A DNA stretch of 35,329 bases from Parachlamydiaceae bacterium (GTDB taxonomy: Bacteria > Chlamydiota > Chlamydiia > Chlamydiales > Parachlamydiaceae), in contig JACDHD010000024.1 in assembly GCA_013821265.1 (NCBI GenBank), forward strand, positions 1 through 35,329, written 5' to 3'. The notes under the pieces were generated by a model. It was not told the DNA's origin, made no database searches, and saw only the letters and a list, made by a program, of their open reading frames with translations. The translations under genes were made by a program, and so were the position numbers. Below are positions 1 through 9,396 of the stretch, piece by piece (the first letter of the stretch is position 1; each line of letters opens with the position of its first letter).

Positions 1-135
1 CATGGGGGAGGAGGATTGTTTCATTAAACTTAGTAACTTAAACTTTAACCCAAAGTGTTCGCGATGTCCTTGGGTTAAAATGTACGCGATGTCTCTTTTG
101 GACCCAAACAGGAAAATGACAAAGTTCCCCGAGCT
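1..135. other. Spacer with a terminator-like hairpin and a repeated GCGATGTC motif
   Basis: This spacer follows the stop codon of the large minus-strand gene. A perfect 10-bp inverted repeat, TTTAACCCAA at 44-53 and TTGGGTTAAA at 70-79, encloses a 16-nt loop and could end transcription from the right. The loop contains TGTTCGCGATGTCC (from 56), and a similar TGTACGCGATGTCTC starts at 81, so there is a degenerate direct repeat with a 25-nt period. Motifs of this kind resemble the ends of some integrase-type insertion sequences, but no transposase is visible, so that reading is only a suggestion. Confidence 0.4.
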
Positions 136-3100
136 TTAGCTGACGCCAGGGCCTCCAGGAGCAAAGGGAAGGCGTGCCTTTAGAGGCTTTGGAGAGGTTT
201 TAGGGGATCCGGGAAGATGAGTAGCAGCTTCGATTGCAGCTAAACGTGCTAATTCTATGTTCGCACTCTCCAACCATATAAGTAGTAAGTGCATAACTAA
301 GTTTTCATTGATCGGATGGTGAAGGTTTTGATGGGCATGTGACAACTGCCAAGCGATAAAGCCTTGTTGCATCAAGCGAACAATAAATTGTATGGGGAAC
401 AGGGTCAATTGAATCACTTTTACAATTAATGTAAGAACGGCTTGAAGAAGCACGCTGACATACCTTCCTGGAGAACAAAAAATGAAGCGTGCTAATTTAT
501 CGCAACAGTTTGCTACAGGATCATGGAGCTTATTCAACTGGCTTGCTACATAGTTATCAATGTGTCGATTGATGGCGGACTTGCTGTCGTCTATTGCTGC
601 TTTTGCTTTTGCAGCAGAACGTTGAGCCTCTTGTTTATCTACACCTGCTAATGGGGCTGCAGGGGATAGAAAGGAAAGTGGTTTCTCACTAGGTTCAAAA
701 GTACCATTTTCGTTAAGTTTTCCACTTTGCATTCCTGTAATTGAAGGAGCAAAAATGGATTCCTTAAACACTTTAAGCAATTTCCAATCAGAGATAAATG
801 TGGCTGTTTTATCTTTAAGTTCTGGCACCTGAGCACTTATAGAACGACCATTCAGTGCATCTGGAATATTCAACAGTGCCGATAAGATCGCTGGCAATGT
901 GTCAGACAATACATCGACAAGATGTTGCCATTGATCATCTGAAGCTGCGCCAGCATTTTTTTCTTTCTTTTCTGCTTCGCGTCGTTTTTTTTCTGCTGTT
1001 AGGTCTGCTTGATCTACTAGTCGCTTTTTCCAGTGTTCTAGCTTGTGGTAATCAGCATTCGATGCTGCAACTTCGGTTAGTTTTTTGGACCCTAAAATAA
1101 GAAGGGTGTTGAGCGTATCTCCAGAACCAATTTTTTCATAAATCGTTTCCACCACTTTAGGGAGATGCGTGAGTAAAAGAGTTTTACCCGCTTCGCCACC
1201 AGGGATGTCAATATTGCTGAAGTTGGCGAATGTTAACAATTTTTCAACAAGAGGAACAAAAAATTCACGATGTCTCTGTTCAGCAACAAGCTTTTCCTTT
1301 AGCTGTGCAATTTGTTGTGCTGTTTTTCCTGCTGTTTGTTCTGGAGTAAATGCAATGGGGTGTAATGCTGGATGAAGTAGACCATGCTTAGCACCTGCAA
1401 ATTCGTTGTAAGCCTTTTTGAATTGATCCAATTGTGCGGGTGTCACTTGATGTAGGTGACTGCGTTTGCAAATCTTTGTTGCATGTCGCACAGCTTCTAA
1501 ATGATTCGTAACAAAGGGCAAAACAAGATTTGGCACAGCGGATTTCATAAACTCGGACTTGTTAGCATCAAGTTTTTGTGCACTCAAACCGATGGCTAAC
1601 AGGAACTTTGACACCATTGTTTCCGCAATACTTCCTATCATTTTGTAGAACCGCTGAATCGGTTGAGAGCGTGCATCAGGCACTCCCTTTCTTGCGATTC
1701 CCTGAGTGCCTATAGCAAGAAGATTGGTTTTCAATGCTGCTGAAATCGGTTCTTGATGTTGGGTAAGCAAATCGACAAATTGCTGCGCTGGATCTAGTTG
1801 TGGAGGTCTCCAGTCATTATCTAGTTGAGCGCCAAGTTGACGTCCTGCAGCGATTTCTTTTAGATCTAGTGCAGTTTGAGCCGTTTTTTTGGCGACTGTT
1901 AGGGTCAGGTCTTTACAGCCTCCTAGAATCGCTTGAGCATTACCTTCAGCATTATTAAATAGTATTTCAGGTAAGCGATCTCGGATCATTGCACCCACCA
2001 GTTGTGCTAGACTTGAAGCAGAATGGGACTGATAGACACTATTCAATTGAAGATATAAACCTTCGTTCGAAAGGCTATAGAGCTCGCGATAGCGTGCTGC
2101 CATCCATGAGGCAATAGATTCAGGAGCTGTTTTTGACCACAAATCGATTTTAAGAGATTTAGATAAGGGAATGGCATTTAGCAGATGTGTGGCGTCATTA
2201 ACGTCCTTGCCAAATAATTGGATAAGTTCTTTCGCAAAGGGTAGAAACAAGGGAGTTAGAGGGTCTACAGGTTCAACCGGATCTGCTTCGTGAGTAGGTG
2301 TTAAGCCAAGTCCAGGAGTCATAGGACTTGTGCGCCCTGTTTCAAAAGCTCTTGATCTGGCTCCTGATGCAGCTACAGGACTACTTAGTCCCGTGCCTGA
2401 TCCTGTATCTGCCTGTGCCGCGCGAGTTTTTGCGTCAGAATCTTCAAGGTGCAATTGTGGAGTAGATCCGCGTTTGCGCATTGGTGGAGGAAATACTTCT
2501 TTGCTTCCATCATAGAGGTCATCTATTGTTTGCAGAGACAATGTTGTGTGTGCGATGTGACAGATTTTATTAAAAAGCTTTTCCACAATTTGATGTGAAG
2601 GCTTAGGGGAGACGTTGCCATGCTCAATAGGTAATTGTTGTAAAAGCGTAACAAGCATTTGAGGGATTAATGTTTGTGTGAGGTGTGAGGCAAACTTCCA
2701 AATAGGAAACCTTGGATCGGTAGCTAAAGGAACAATTTCTTTGTGTACCCACGCTATGCCTGTAGGGGTTAACCCTAATTTGATTTTGCTGTTTACAGTT
2801 GCCACAACATTTTTTTTGCTAGGATCAGCAGGATTTGTTGGATCTGTTGCAACGAAGACTCGAGCGAATCCAACTGCATAAGGAGTCAATACATGAGAAG
2901 CTAGCATTTGGACAGCCTCTTCCATTTGGCTTGCTCCAGAAACGCGATAAAGTTCCTGTTGGCGAGCCAGGATCAGTCCCTGCATCCCTTCAAGCTGATT
3001 TGAAAGTACTTTTTGATCAGCTTCTCTTTTTGGTTGTTGCTCACGAAGGCGTTGGAGCTGAACCTTATATCTTGTGAGGACATCGTCAGCTAAATTATCC

Positions 3101-5523
3101 CTCTTCGGATGGAATGCAACCAGAAGATTTTGTTTTGTTTGGTCTTGGTTGCATTGTGGACATGAAAGTTGTCTGTATAGTCCATATAATTGGATAGCGA
3201 TTTGATCCTGTAAAATAAGATCAAGCTTAAAAACCGTTAATTTTTTGTTGTTGCGCAAATTAAGGATGAACCAAAGATTCTTAATAAGCGGTTTAAAAAG
3301 CTCGATTACTGCCTTTTCTTGATCTTCCGGTTTAAGGGATGAAATTTCCTTCAACTTCTCTTCGTTTAGCGCGTAAAAGCCTTGAATTTTTGAGCTAATT
3401 TCATCAACCAAAGTTTTAAGTGACCACGTGTCGTCGCGTTTGAAAATAGAAAGAAAGATTTCTTGTAAATGCCCTTCTACAAATGCTCGAACAGGCTTGC
3501 AATTAGGATCTTGTAGGAGAAACTCTATTCCAATTTGAATCTGCATATCCAATGCAAATTTTAGAAGGGGTGAGAAGGGTTTCGTTTTAGAAGTGGATGT
3601 GCTTGCCGTCAGCTTTTGTTCTACTTGTTCTTTTTGATCTGATTGTCCTAAGTGCTCAGAGACCTTGCTGAAGTGCCGTTTTTTGATAACGGGGGCGAAT
3701 AAAAGAGAAGGGTTTAAATACGTACCAGCTAAATTAAGGACAGTTCGAACGGCATAAGTAGAAATCGCTACAGCAGTTTCATCTTGTATTGTAAATGAGG
3801 GTGAGGGTGTTTCGCCAGATTCTTTCCTTTCAGCTTCATCCTGAGTAATTAAGGCTAAGGAATTGTTAGAGCCTCTTTTTGGAGTAAGTACTGCTACATC
3901 TCTCAACCATAGGGAAAAGTTAGGTTGAGAGGAAACTAATGCGCCGTAGGCATTATAGAGATGTGTTGCAACCGAATTTATTAAAGAATCAGGAAATGGT
4001 ACTTTTTTTGCTTTAGAGTCTTCTTCTTTCTTTTCTGTTTCTTTGAGGAGATAACGATTTCCTAGAAAATCAAGTAAATCTGTGTCATTAAGAAGATCTT
4101 CAGCAAATTCTCCAAATGTCTCTTTGATGAAGACTTCTTGTTCCTGTAATGAAGCTTTAAGTATTCTTGCGTAACTTCTATGGAGTGAAGGCCCTTTGTC
4201 ATGGATAAATTGAGCTAGGGCAAGCCCAAGGCGTTGAGCAGCAATATGGGGAAGAGGAACGGTTGATTGCTCAAAAAGAGGCTCTTCCTCCTCATCAGAG
4301 GTGGTGAGGGAATTACCGGCATGCTCAAGAATAGGTGTTATATGAGAAATCAGGAATGTCCACAGTTGTGTGTCGCTTTTAGCGAGTTCTTCGAATATGT
4401 AGACCAACATCGGAGCAGCTTTTTTCCAATGTTCTTCGTAACCCATGTATAGCATTGCTGTGGAGGAAGTTTGAGGTGAACCTAAAGCTTTTCGATAGGC
4501 AGTGACAGTGGTTTTTTGAAAGCTTGCAACGAATGTTGTTGCTAACGATGTTTGTTGGGGGGTACTTGATGTTGCTGGGAGTGCTGCCTTTTCCTTTATT
4601 TCTTTTGATTCGGATTGAGTCAGTATAGGGGATGTGGCTTCCTTGGGTAGGGGAGTAACCAGACGCGATCTGAGAAAATTGACGATATCTTGTGCCAAGT
4701 AGTTGGCCGTTCCAGTCGAATGAGAGGAAGGTGCACATCTATCCCATAATTTAGTAAGTTTTTTTGGGTCAGTAAGCGCTTCCCAAAGAGTAGAGCCGAT
4801 TCGCATCAATGGCTTATCAATAATGCCGAGGTCCTCAAGTTTTGTAAGGCCACCAGTTGACAAAAAGAGCAAAAAAATGTTCTCGATAATTTTTTGACGT
4901 TGAATTCTTAATGCAGTGGTATTCGAAGGTTTTTTTTGTATTTCTGCTTCAAGTTTCGCCAATTCCTTTTTCAAGGAAACCAATTCTTTCATGGGAGCTG
5001 GTTCTTTAGAGTCTTGAAAAAATACGAAGATAAAATGAACGAAATCTGGAAAGGAAAGGGTTTCTTTTTTTGAATATTGTTGCGCTTTTACTGCAAGTTG
5101 ACCAAAAAAGCGTATTAAACGATCTTCAATGTGTTTAATGGTGGGTGGATTCTGTACAAGTCCTAAAAGAACATCTTTTTTGAATCCTTTCTCGGTATCA
5201 TTTGTAATTGTGGCTAAAAGATAGGGAGCTAATACTTTTATAACATCTTCAAAGGAACAATTTTTTAAAGTTGGATGTATTAATTTCTGTAGGTTAGCAC
5301 GTTCTGTTTCACATTTTACTTTAGAGAATGCAGTATAATTACTTATCGAAGCCAAAGAGTGACTTGGATTGCTAGGTGCATCACTACCACTTGCGGGTAA
5401 AGCTCGAGCAGCAGCGGCACCAATAGGATCTGGAGTTGAAGCGGCTCTTTGATGAGAGGATGCAGAGGGCTGAGGGGAAGAGGGATCTGTCTTAGCTCTA
5501 AGGCTACTAAACCAACCTGTCAT
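136..5523 (-). CDS. Giant 1795-residue protein of unknown function, possible chlamydial effector or structural protein
   Basis: I do not recognise a family. The start is taken at the ATG at 5523 (MTGWFSSLRAK) because AAGGA lies five bases upstream; the in-frame ATG two codons earlier abuts that Shine-Dalgarno sequence. The first ~65 residues are rich in Ser, Pro and Ala and look disordered, as in many type III secretion substrates. Most of the rest looks helical, with coiled-coil-like stretches near residues 180-215 and 815-860. A CPQC pair lies near residue 790. A second Ser/Pro/Gly-rich linker spans about 1010-1090. Near the C-terminus (about 1680-1730) two adjacent hydrophobic stretches, around YVSVLLQAVLTLIVKVIQL and LFPIQFIVRLM, could be membrane segments or a hairpin. 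No catalytic motif is evident. The gene stands alone, separated from radC by a strong hairpin. A secreted or inclusion-associated role is inference from composition and size only. Confidence 0.8.
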   Translation of the reverse strand: MTGWFSSLRAKTDPSSPQPSASSHQRAASTPDPIGAAAARALPASGSDAPSNPSHSLASISNYTAFSKVKCETERANLQKLIHPTLKNCSFEDVIKVLAPYLLATITNDTEKGFKKDVLLGLVQNPPTIKHIEDRLIRFFGQLAVKAQQYSKKETLSFPDFVHFIFVFFQDSKEPAPMKELVSLKKELAKLEAEIQKKPSNTTALRIQRQKIIENIFLLFLSTGGLTKLEDLGIIDKPLMRIGSTLWEALTDPKKLTKLWDRCAPSSHSTGTANYLAQDIVNFLRSRLVTPLPKEATSPILTQSESKEIKEKAALPATSSTPQQTSLATTFVASFQKTTVTAYRKALGSPQTSSTAMLYMGYEEHWKKAAPMLVYIFEELAKSDTQLWTFLISHITPILEHAGNSLTTSDEEEEPLFEQSTVPLPHIAAQRLGLALAQFIHDKGPSLHRSYARILKASLQEQEVFIKETFGEFAEDLLNDTDLLDFLGNRYLLKETEKKEEDSKAKKVPFPDSLINSVATHLYNAYGALVSSQPNFSLWLRDVAVLTPKRGSNNSLALITQDEAERKESGETPSPSFTIQDETAVAISTYAVRTVLNLAGTYLNPSLLFAPVIKKRHFSKVSEHLGQSDQKEQVEQKLTASTSTSKTKPFSPLLKFALDMQIQIGIEFLLQDPNCKPVRAFVEGHLQEIFLSIFKRDDTWSLKTLVDEISSKIQGFYALNEEKLKEISSLKPEDQEKAVIELFKPLIKNLWFILNLRNNKKLTVFKLDLILQDQIAIQLYGLYRQLSCPQCNQDQTKQNLLVAFHPKRDNLADDVLTRYKVQLQRLREQQPKREADQKVLSNQLEGMQGLILARQQELYRVSGASQMEEAVQMLASHVLTPYAVGFARVFVATDPTNPADPSKKNVVATVNSKIKLGLTPTGIAWVHKEIVPLATDPRFPIWKFASHLTQTLIPQMLVTLLQQLPIEHGNVSPKPSHQIVEKLFNKICHIAHTTLSLQTIDDLYDGSKEVFPPPMRKRGSTPQLHLEDSDAKTRAAQADTGSGTGLSSPVAASGARSRAFETGRTSPMTPGLGLTPTHEADPVEPVDPLTPLFLPFAKELIQLFGKDVNDATHLLNAIPLSKSLKIDLWSKTAPESIASWMAARYRELYSLSNEGLYLQLNSVYQSHSASSLAQLVGAMIRDRLPEILFNNAEGNAQAILGGCKDLTLTVAKKTAQTALDLKEIAAGRQLGAQLDNDWRPPQLDPAQQFVDLLTQHQEPISAALKTNLLAIGTQGIARKGVPDARSQPIQRFYKMIGSIAETMVSKFLLAIGLSAQKLDANKSEFMKSAVPNLVLPFVTNHLEAVRHATKICKRSHLHQVTPAQLDQFKKAYNEFAGAKHGLLHPALHPIAFTPEQTAGKTAQQIAQLKEKLVAEQRHREFFVPLVEKLLTFANFSNIDIPGGEAGKTLLLTHLPKVVETIYEKIGSGDTLNTLLILGSKKLTEVAASNADYHKLEHWKKRLVDQADLTAEKKRREAEKKEKNAGAASDDQWQHLVDVLSDTLPAILSALLNIPDALNGRSISAQVPELKDKTATFISDWKLLKVFKESIFAPSITGMQSGKLNENGTFEPSEKPLSFLSPAAPLAGVDKQEAQRSAAKAKAAIDDSKSAINRHIDNYVASQLNKLHDPVANCCDKLARFIFCSPGRYVSVLLQAVLTLIVKVIQLTLFPIQFIVRLMQQGFIAWQLSHAHQNLHHPINENLVMHLLLIWLESANIELARLAAIEAATHLPGSPKTSPKPLKARLPFAPGGPGVS

Positions 5524-5677
5524 AAACATCCTTTTTGCAAATGATGTAAGTTATTCATTAGGCACTATAATTATTTCTCCTAAATATTAAAGAAACGTAA
5601 CAAAAAAATAAATGGAAATCTACTGTTTGTCCTTTTCGGTATAAAATAAACAATGTGAAAGAAGGGAAATGACATTC

Positions 5678-5717
5678 GCTTTTGGAGTGCGGGAGCTTGG
5701 TCCCGCACTCCAAAAGC
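5678..5717. terminator. Perfect 17-bp hairpin between radC and the giant gene
   Basis: GCTTTTGGAGTGCGGGA at 5678-5694 pairs exactly with the reverse complement at 5701-5717 around a six-base loop. It lies just past the radC stop codon, so it can act as the terminator of the hflX-radC operon. The left arm core TTTTGGAGTGCGG recurs at about 23650, so the hairpin belongs to a dispersed repeat rather than being unique to this site. Confidence 0.6.
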
Positions 5718-5723
5718 CAGTTG

Positions 5724-6437
5724 TTAAATAAAAATGGGCTTTGAAGGGTTTGACTCGGATTCTTTTTGTCGCAAAGAAGTATACATTCCATGACCAACAA
5801 TGATGTGATCGTAAATAGGAATGCCTATGAGACGACTCGCGTTTACTAACGATTCCGTTAGTCCCCAATCTTCTGTTGAAGGCGTTGGGTCGCCGCTAGG
5901 GTGGTTGTGAGCTAAAATCATACAGGCTGCATGGTGTCGAATTGCCGGATAAAAAACATCTTTGGCGTGAACAAATGTTTCTGTCGTAGACCCCACAGAG
6001 ACTGTGTGGTGGCTCAACACATAATTTTTAGCATCGAGTAAAATCACAACAAAAAGTTCGCGTGTTTGAAATTCTAGCTCTTCGCGGATGAGATGGTAGG
6101 CGTGGATCGGATGCTCGATGCGGTATTTGGCAGGGATCGCTTTGCGAGAGGCGCGTAAGGCCAAGCCCATTGCAGCTTTGAGCTGAAGGGCTTTTGCCGG
6201 TCCGAGTCCTTTGATTTTGCACAGTTCGGGAACTGTGGCTTCGGCTAATCTGTGAAGTTCTCCAAAATGAGCCACAATGTGCTGAGCTAACTGCAAAACA
6301 GGAATTCCCTTCATGCCACTGCCAAGCAAGATGGCAATTAGTTCGGCATTAGTCATCGCTTCAGGACCGTGCTTGAGGAGGCGCTCGCGTGGACGCTCTT
6401 CTGCAGGTAATGCCTGAATCGAATAGGGGGAGGTCAT
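5724..6437 (-). CDS. radC: RadC family JAB-domain protein
   Basis: The protein has 237 residues, normal for RadC. An N-terminal helix-hairpin-helix region (about residues 65-90, KIKGLGPAKALQLKAA) precedes the JAB/MPN metallo-domain. The diagnostic motif HNHPSGDPTPSTED is near residues 175-190 and supplies the His, His and Asp metal ligands. The name is historical: a direct role in DNA repair is doubtful, and the biochemical activity of this family is not settled. The start ATG at 6437 overlaps the hflX stop by ATGA, so translation is probably coupled to hflX, and no separate ribosome-binding site is visible. It is the last gene of a four-gene operon, followed by a strong hairpin. Confidence 0.93.
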   Translation of the reverse strand: MTSPYSIQALPAEERPRERLLKHGPEAMTNAELIAILLGSGMKGIPVLQLAQHIVAHFGELHRLAEATVPELCKIKGLGPAKALQLKAAMGLALRASRKAIPAKYRIEHPIHAYHLIREELEFQTRELFVVILLDAKNYVLSHHTVSVGSTTETFVHAKDVFYPAIRHHAACMILAHNHPSGDPTPSTEDWGLTESLVNASRLIGIPIYDHIIVGHGMYTSLRQKESESNPSKPIFI

Positions 6438-7762
6438 GGAGTGATCACGTACTTTTGAAATTTTCCAGCCAGCGCTTTGGGAAGATCAACTTTTAGAACG
6501 ACATCATTTTCATCATAATCTTGGTCGATAACGTTGCTGAGACGGATGATTTCGCTGACAACGGCGTATTCGCTTTGCGGGATGCGCAGGGTGACGAGGC
6601 TGCGCTGCTTGCTGAGTTCTTGGATCATTATCTCTTCCAATTCCGCAAAACCTGTGCGGTTCAGAGCAGAGATCTCTACTGTTTTGGGATATTCCAGATG
6701 GAAGCGGTGCACGCGATCGGCAAAATCGCCTTTGTCCACTTTATTCAGAACGGTAATGATCGGCTTATCCTTGGCTCCAAGCTCCTGAAGCACTTCAAAC
6801 GTGGTTTGTGCCTGTTCGACAGCCATTGGATGGCTGACATCGATGAGATGCAACAAAATATCGGCTTGAACAGCTTCTTCTAATGTACTCTTAAACGCTG
6901 CAACCAGTAGGTGGGGGAGTTTCCTGATAAATCCTACTGTATCGACCAGCAAAATTTCTTGGTTGTTGTTTAGTGTAAATTTGCGTGTGGTAGTATCTAG
7001 CGTGGCAAAAAGCTTGTCTTCAACAAATACTTTTGCGTCGGTGAGGGCATTAAGCAGAGTCGATTTTCCTGCATTGGTGTAGCCTATGATGCTAAAAACC
7101 GGAATATCTGATCGTTGACGTGCTGAGCGTTGGATTTCGCGATTTGACGCGACCGCTCGCAACTCTTGTTGCAGTTGGTCGATGTCGCGTTTGATAATGC
7201 GGCGGTCAATTTCAATTTGCTTTTCGCCTTCTCCCTTTTGGTAGCCACCGCCTCGACCACCGCCTCCGCCGCCAGATTGCCTTGACAAGTGTGTCCAGAG
7301 CCGTTTTAGGCGCGGGGCTTCGTAGCGCAATTGTGCCAATTCAATTTGGAGTCGAGCTTCTTTGGTTTGAGCCCGTTGGTCAAAAACACCGAGAATAACT
7401 TCTGTGCGATCTAATACCGGCATGCCGAAAACAGCTTCTAGGTTGCGCTGTTGGCTGGGAGAAATTTCATCGTCAAAGATCACCATGTCTACAGCTAAAT
7501 CTTTGGATTTTTGCACCATTTCTTGCAATTTGCCTTCTGTGATAAACGTGGCGGCTTCGTATTTACGAATGGGGCAGATGACTCGTTCGGCAACTTGGAC
7601 TCCAAAGGTATCTGCCAGTAAAGCGAGCTCTTGCAGATGCTCCTCGTAAATGGCTTTTTGCTGAGCTGTGCCTTTGTAGGCGGAAATTAGTAACGCGCGT
7701 TGCAGTTGAATTTCTTCATGGACGATGAGATTATTTTCATCGCGTTTGTCGTTTTGGGTCAT
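6434..7762 (-). CDS. hflX: GTPase HflX
   Basis: This is a ribosome-associated GTPase; HflX proteins split stalled or heat-damaged 70S ribosomes. I place the start at the ATG at 7762 (MTQNDKRDENN, 442 residues) because AAGGA sits eight bases upstream; a TTG six codons earlier is less likely. The N-terminal HflX domain ends in a Gly-rich loop with seven consecutive Gly-type positions (SGGGGGGRGGG, about residue 165-176) and the EKQIEIDRR helix. The G domain follows: G1 GYTNAGKST (about 226), G3 DTVGF (about 273) and G4 NKVD (about 340). The first 26 bases overlap the upstream hydrolase gene and the last four overlap radC. The neighbourhood matches chlamydial CT379-CT380. Confidence 0.95.
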   Translation of the reverse strand: MTQNDKRDENNLIVHEEIQLQRALLISAYKGTAQQKAIYEEHLQELALLADTFGVQVAERVICPIRKYEAATFITEGKLQEMVQKSKDLAVDMVIFDDEISPSQQRNLEAVFGMPVLDRTEVILGVFDQRAQTKEARLQIELAQLRYEAPRLKRLWTHLSRQSGGGGGGRGGGYQKGEGEKQIEIDRRIIKRDIDQLQQELRAVASNREIQRSARQRSDIPVFSIIGYTNAGKSTLLNALTDAKVFVEDKLFATLDTTTRKFTLNNNQEILLVDTVGFIRKLPHLLVAAFKSTLEEAVQADILLHLIDVSHPMAVEQAQTTFEVLQELGAKDKPIITVLNKVDKGDFADRVHRFHLEYPKTVEISALNRTGFAELEEIMIQELSKQRSLVTLRIPQSEYAVVSEIIRLSNVIDQDYDENDVVLKVDLPKALAGKFQKYVITP

Positions 7763-8576
7763 TGGAGCTATCCTTATCAAGCAAAAAATCAGGCAAAAAA
7801 CTTATTTCCAAACCATCGTATGCCATTCGCACATTGGGGGGCAAGTATTCATTGGTTTTTTCGTGGTCTAGTTCGTGGGCAATATGGGTTAGCCAAGTGT
7901 GCTGGCATCCAACCTTGTTGGCAAATGCGATCGCTTCATCGATGCCTAAATGGAAGGGTGTTGGCTCAAAGCGCAACGCGCTTAGGACTAAAATGTCAAC
8001 TCCTTGGAGATCTTCAAAAATTGTATTGGGGTATTTGCGAATGTCGGAGACGTAGGCAAAATTGCCGATGCGGAATCCATTTACATGCATTCCAGCTTGT
8101 TCATAAGAAAAGTACTTTATTGGAAATCCCAGGAATTGCGTAGTGCCGCGATGTCCTTCCAGTATCTGTAAATCAAGGCGTGATGTCACCGTGTTAGCAG
8201 GGTTGAGATCTTTAAAAATGTAGTGGAATCGGGTTCGTAGATCGGTAGTTGTTTCGTGAGAAAGCAAACAAGGAATTGGTTGTTTTTGGCGCATGTAGAA
8301 AACGCGTAGTTCATCTATGCCTGCAACGTGGTCATGGTGAGCATGTGTGAGGATAATACCATCTAAATGGTTGATGGAATGTTTGAGAGCTTGATTCCGA
8401 AAGTCGGGTCCGCAGTCGATGAGGATCTTTTTCTGATTGATTGTGAGGAGTCCAGAGGGTCGGAATCGCTGATTGCAAGGGGATTCCGATGTGCACACAG
8501 AACAGGTGCAGCCGATAACAGGAATTCCCATAGAGGCACCAGTGCCTAAGAATAGAAGTGAGCCCGATGCAGTCAT
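7737..8576 (-). CDS. PhnP-like metallo-beta-lactamase fold hydrolase
   Basis: The 279-residue protein carries the metal-binding signature THAHHDHVAGIDELR near residue 75-90, and an N-terminal GTGASMGIPVIGCTCSVC. That start is typical of the PhnP / cyclic-phosphodiesterase branch of the superfamily, in which cysteines bind a structural zinc. A C-terminal LTHIAHELDHEKT supplies the distal His ligands. The probable activity is phosphodiester hydrolysis; the substrate cannot be read from sequence. It is the likely counterpart of C. trachomatis CT380, which also sits beside hflX. The start ATG (8576) overlaps the stop of the upstream gene by ATGA, and an AAGG lies ten bases upstream. Confidence 0.87.
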   Translation of the reverse strand: MTASGSLLFLGTGASMGIPVIGCTCSVCTSESPCNQRFRPSGLLTINQKKILIDCGPDFRNQALKHSINHLDGIILTHAHHDHVAGIDELRVFYMRQKQPIPCLLSHETTTDLRTRFHYIFKDLNPANTVTSRLDLQILEGHRGTTQFLGFPIKYFSYEQAGMHVNGFRIGNFAYVSDIRKYPNTIFEDLQGVDILVLSALRFEPTPFHLGIDEAIAFANKVGCQHTWLTHIAHELDHEKTNEYLPPNVRMAYDGLEISFLPDFLLDKDSSNDPKRQTR

Positions 8577-9148
8577 GGAATAAAGACCTTCAAGGCCTTT
8601 TGGTAGATATCTGGATGGTTAAAATAGATCCACTGATCGGGGGATTTTTCTTCATGTAACTCGATGCGATAAAAATTCCCTTCTGTAGCAAATTGAAGTT
8701 TCTGGAACGCTTTGGATTCATCTTGCCATTCGGCATGACTTTCTGTGCGCACTTTAATGGTTAATGTCGCAGGTGTCTCTTTGCTAAAAAGAGTCGATAT
8801 CGAGTCGGGAACTGTTCCTAGGCTGGTGTCAGAGGAAATTTGTTGGTAGAGAAGCTGGTAGTGGGCGGGGTCTATTTGGATTTCACGGGTTTGCTTCGAT
8901 TTGGAATCGGGCAAGGATAAGACCATGCCATCATAAACAAATCGCGACAGGCCACCTGTTTTGATATTGGTGTCGTTGTAGGAGAGAGTTGTAAGCAGAT
9001 CAGGAGAAAGTAGAGCGTTGCGTACCATATAGCGTCCAGAAGGGCCATACTGATACAAAAGCACGCCTGATAGGATAAAGGCTCCACAGATGGCTGAAAA
9101 GATGACAAGGATTAAATTGCGGATCTGATTCTTGGCTGAATGGTTCAT
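8573..9148 (-). CDS. Small membrane-anchored protein of unknown function
   Basis: The 191-residue product has one hydrophobic segment near its N-terminus (about residues 10-32, NLILVIFSAICGAFILSG) and then a soluble domain with alternating short hydrophobic strands. This suggests a single-pass protein with a periplasmic or cytoplasmic domain anchored in the inner membrane. I do not recognise the family. The start at ATG 9148 (MNHSAKNQIRN) is favoured by a GAGGG just upstream; an in-frame TTG at 9190 is the alternative. It is the first gene of the minus-strand operon with the PhnP-like hydrolase, hflX and radC, and it overlaps the hydrolase start by four bases, so all four are probably co-translated. 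Confidence 0.75.
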   Translation of the reverse strand: MNHSAKNQIRNLILVIFSAICGAFILSGVLLYQYGPSGRYMVRNALLSPDLLTTLSYNDTNIKTGGLSRFVYDGMVLSLPDSKSKQTREIQIDPAHYQLLYQQISSDTSLGTVPDSISTLFSKETPATLTIKVRTESHAEWQDESKAFQKLQFATEGNFYRIELHEEKSPDQWIYFNHPDIYQKALKVFIP

Positions 9149-9228
9149 GTTCCCTCGCAGAGGCTGTGAAAAAATAAATGCATAAGTCAAATTCCTTATA
9201 AAAGGGAGGAAGCTGAAAGGAATTCACC

Positions 9229-9333
9229 CCTCTCTGTGCTCGCTGTGGTAATCTAAATCTGTTTAATACAGGAAACCCATTCAATTGCTTGCAACATATT
9301 ACTACCACAGAGCCCACAGAGAGCACAGAGAGG
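9229..9333. repeat. Inverted CCTCTCTGTGCTC / CACAGAGAGG repeat
   Basis: The left arm (9229-9252) reads CCTCTCTGTGCTCGCTGTGG and continues to TAAT. The right arm (9298-9333), read in reverse, has the same sequence with an extra CTCTGTGGG block in the middle and an extra TAG near the inner end. The arms face each other around about 45 bases in the divergent spacer between the minus operon and the FAD oxidoreductase gene. The CTCTGTG units are themselves short direct repeats, which explains the indel between the arms. A hairpin here would lie in the leader of one or both transcripts. Confidence 0.6.
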
Positions 9334-9396
9334 ATATAATCCATTTCTATTACTCATTGTTTTCTGCTATAGTAATTGGTCAAAGGATTTTTAAAA

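Noticed and set aside
1180-1215. A P-loop-like GGEAGKT sequence in the giant protein
   Set aside because: The position five residues before the final Gly is Pro, not Gly, and no Walker B or G-protein motifs follow. It is not a canonical nucleotide-binding site.
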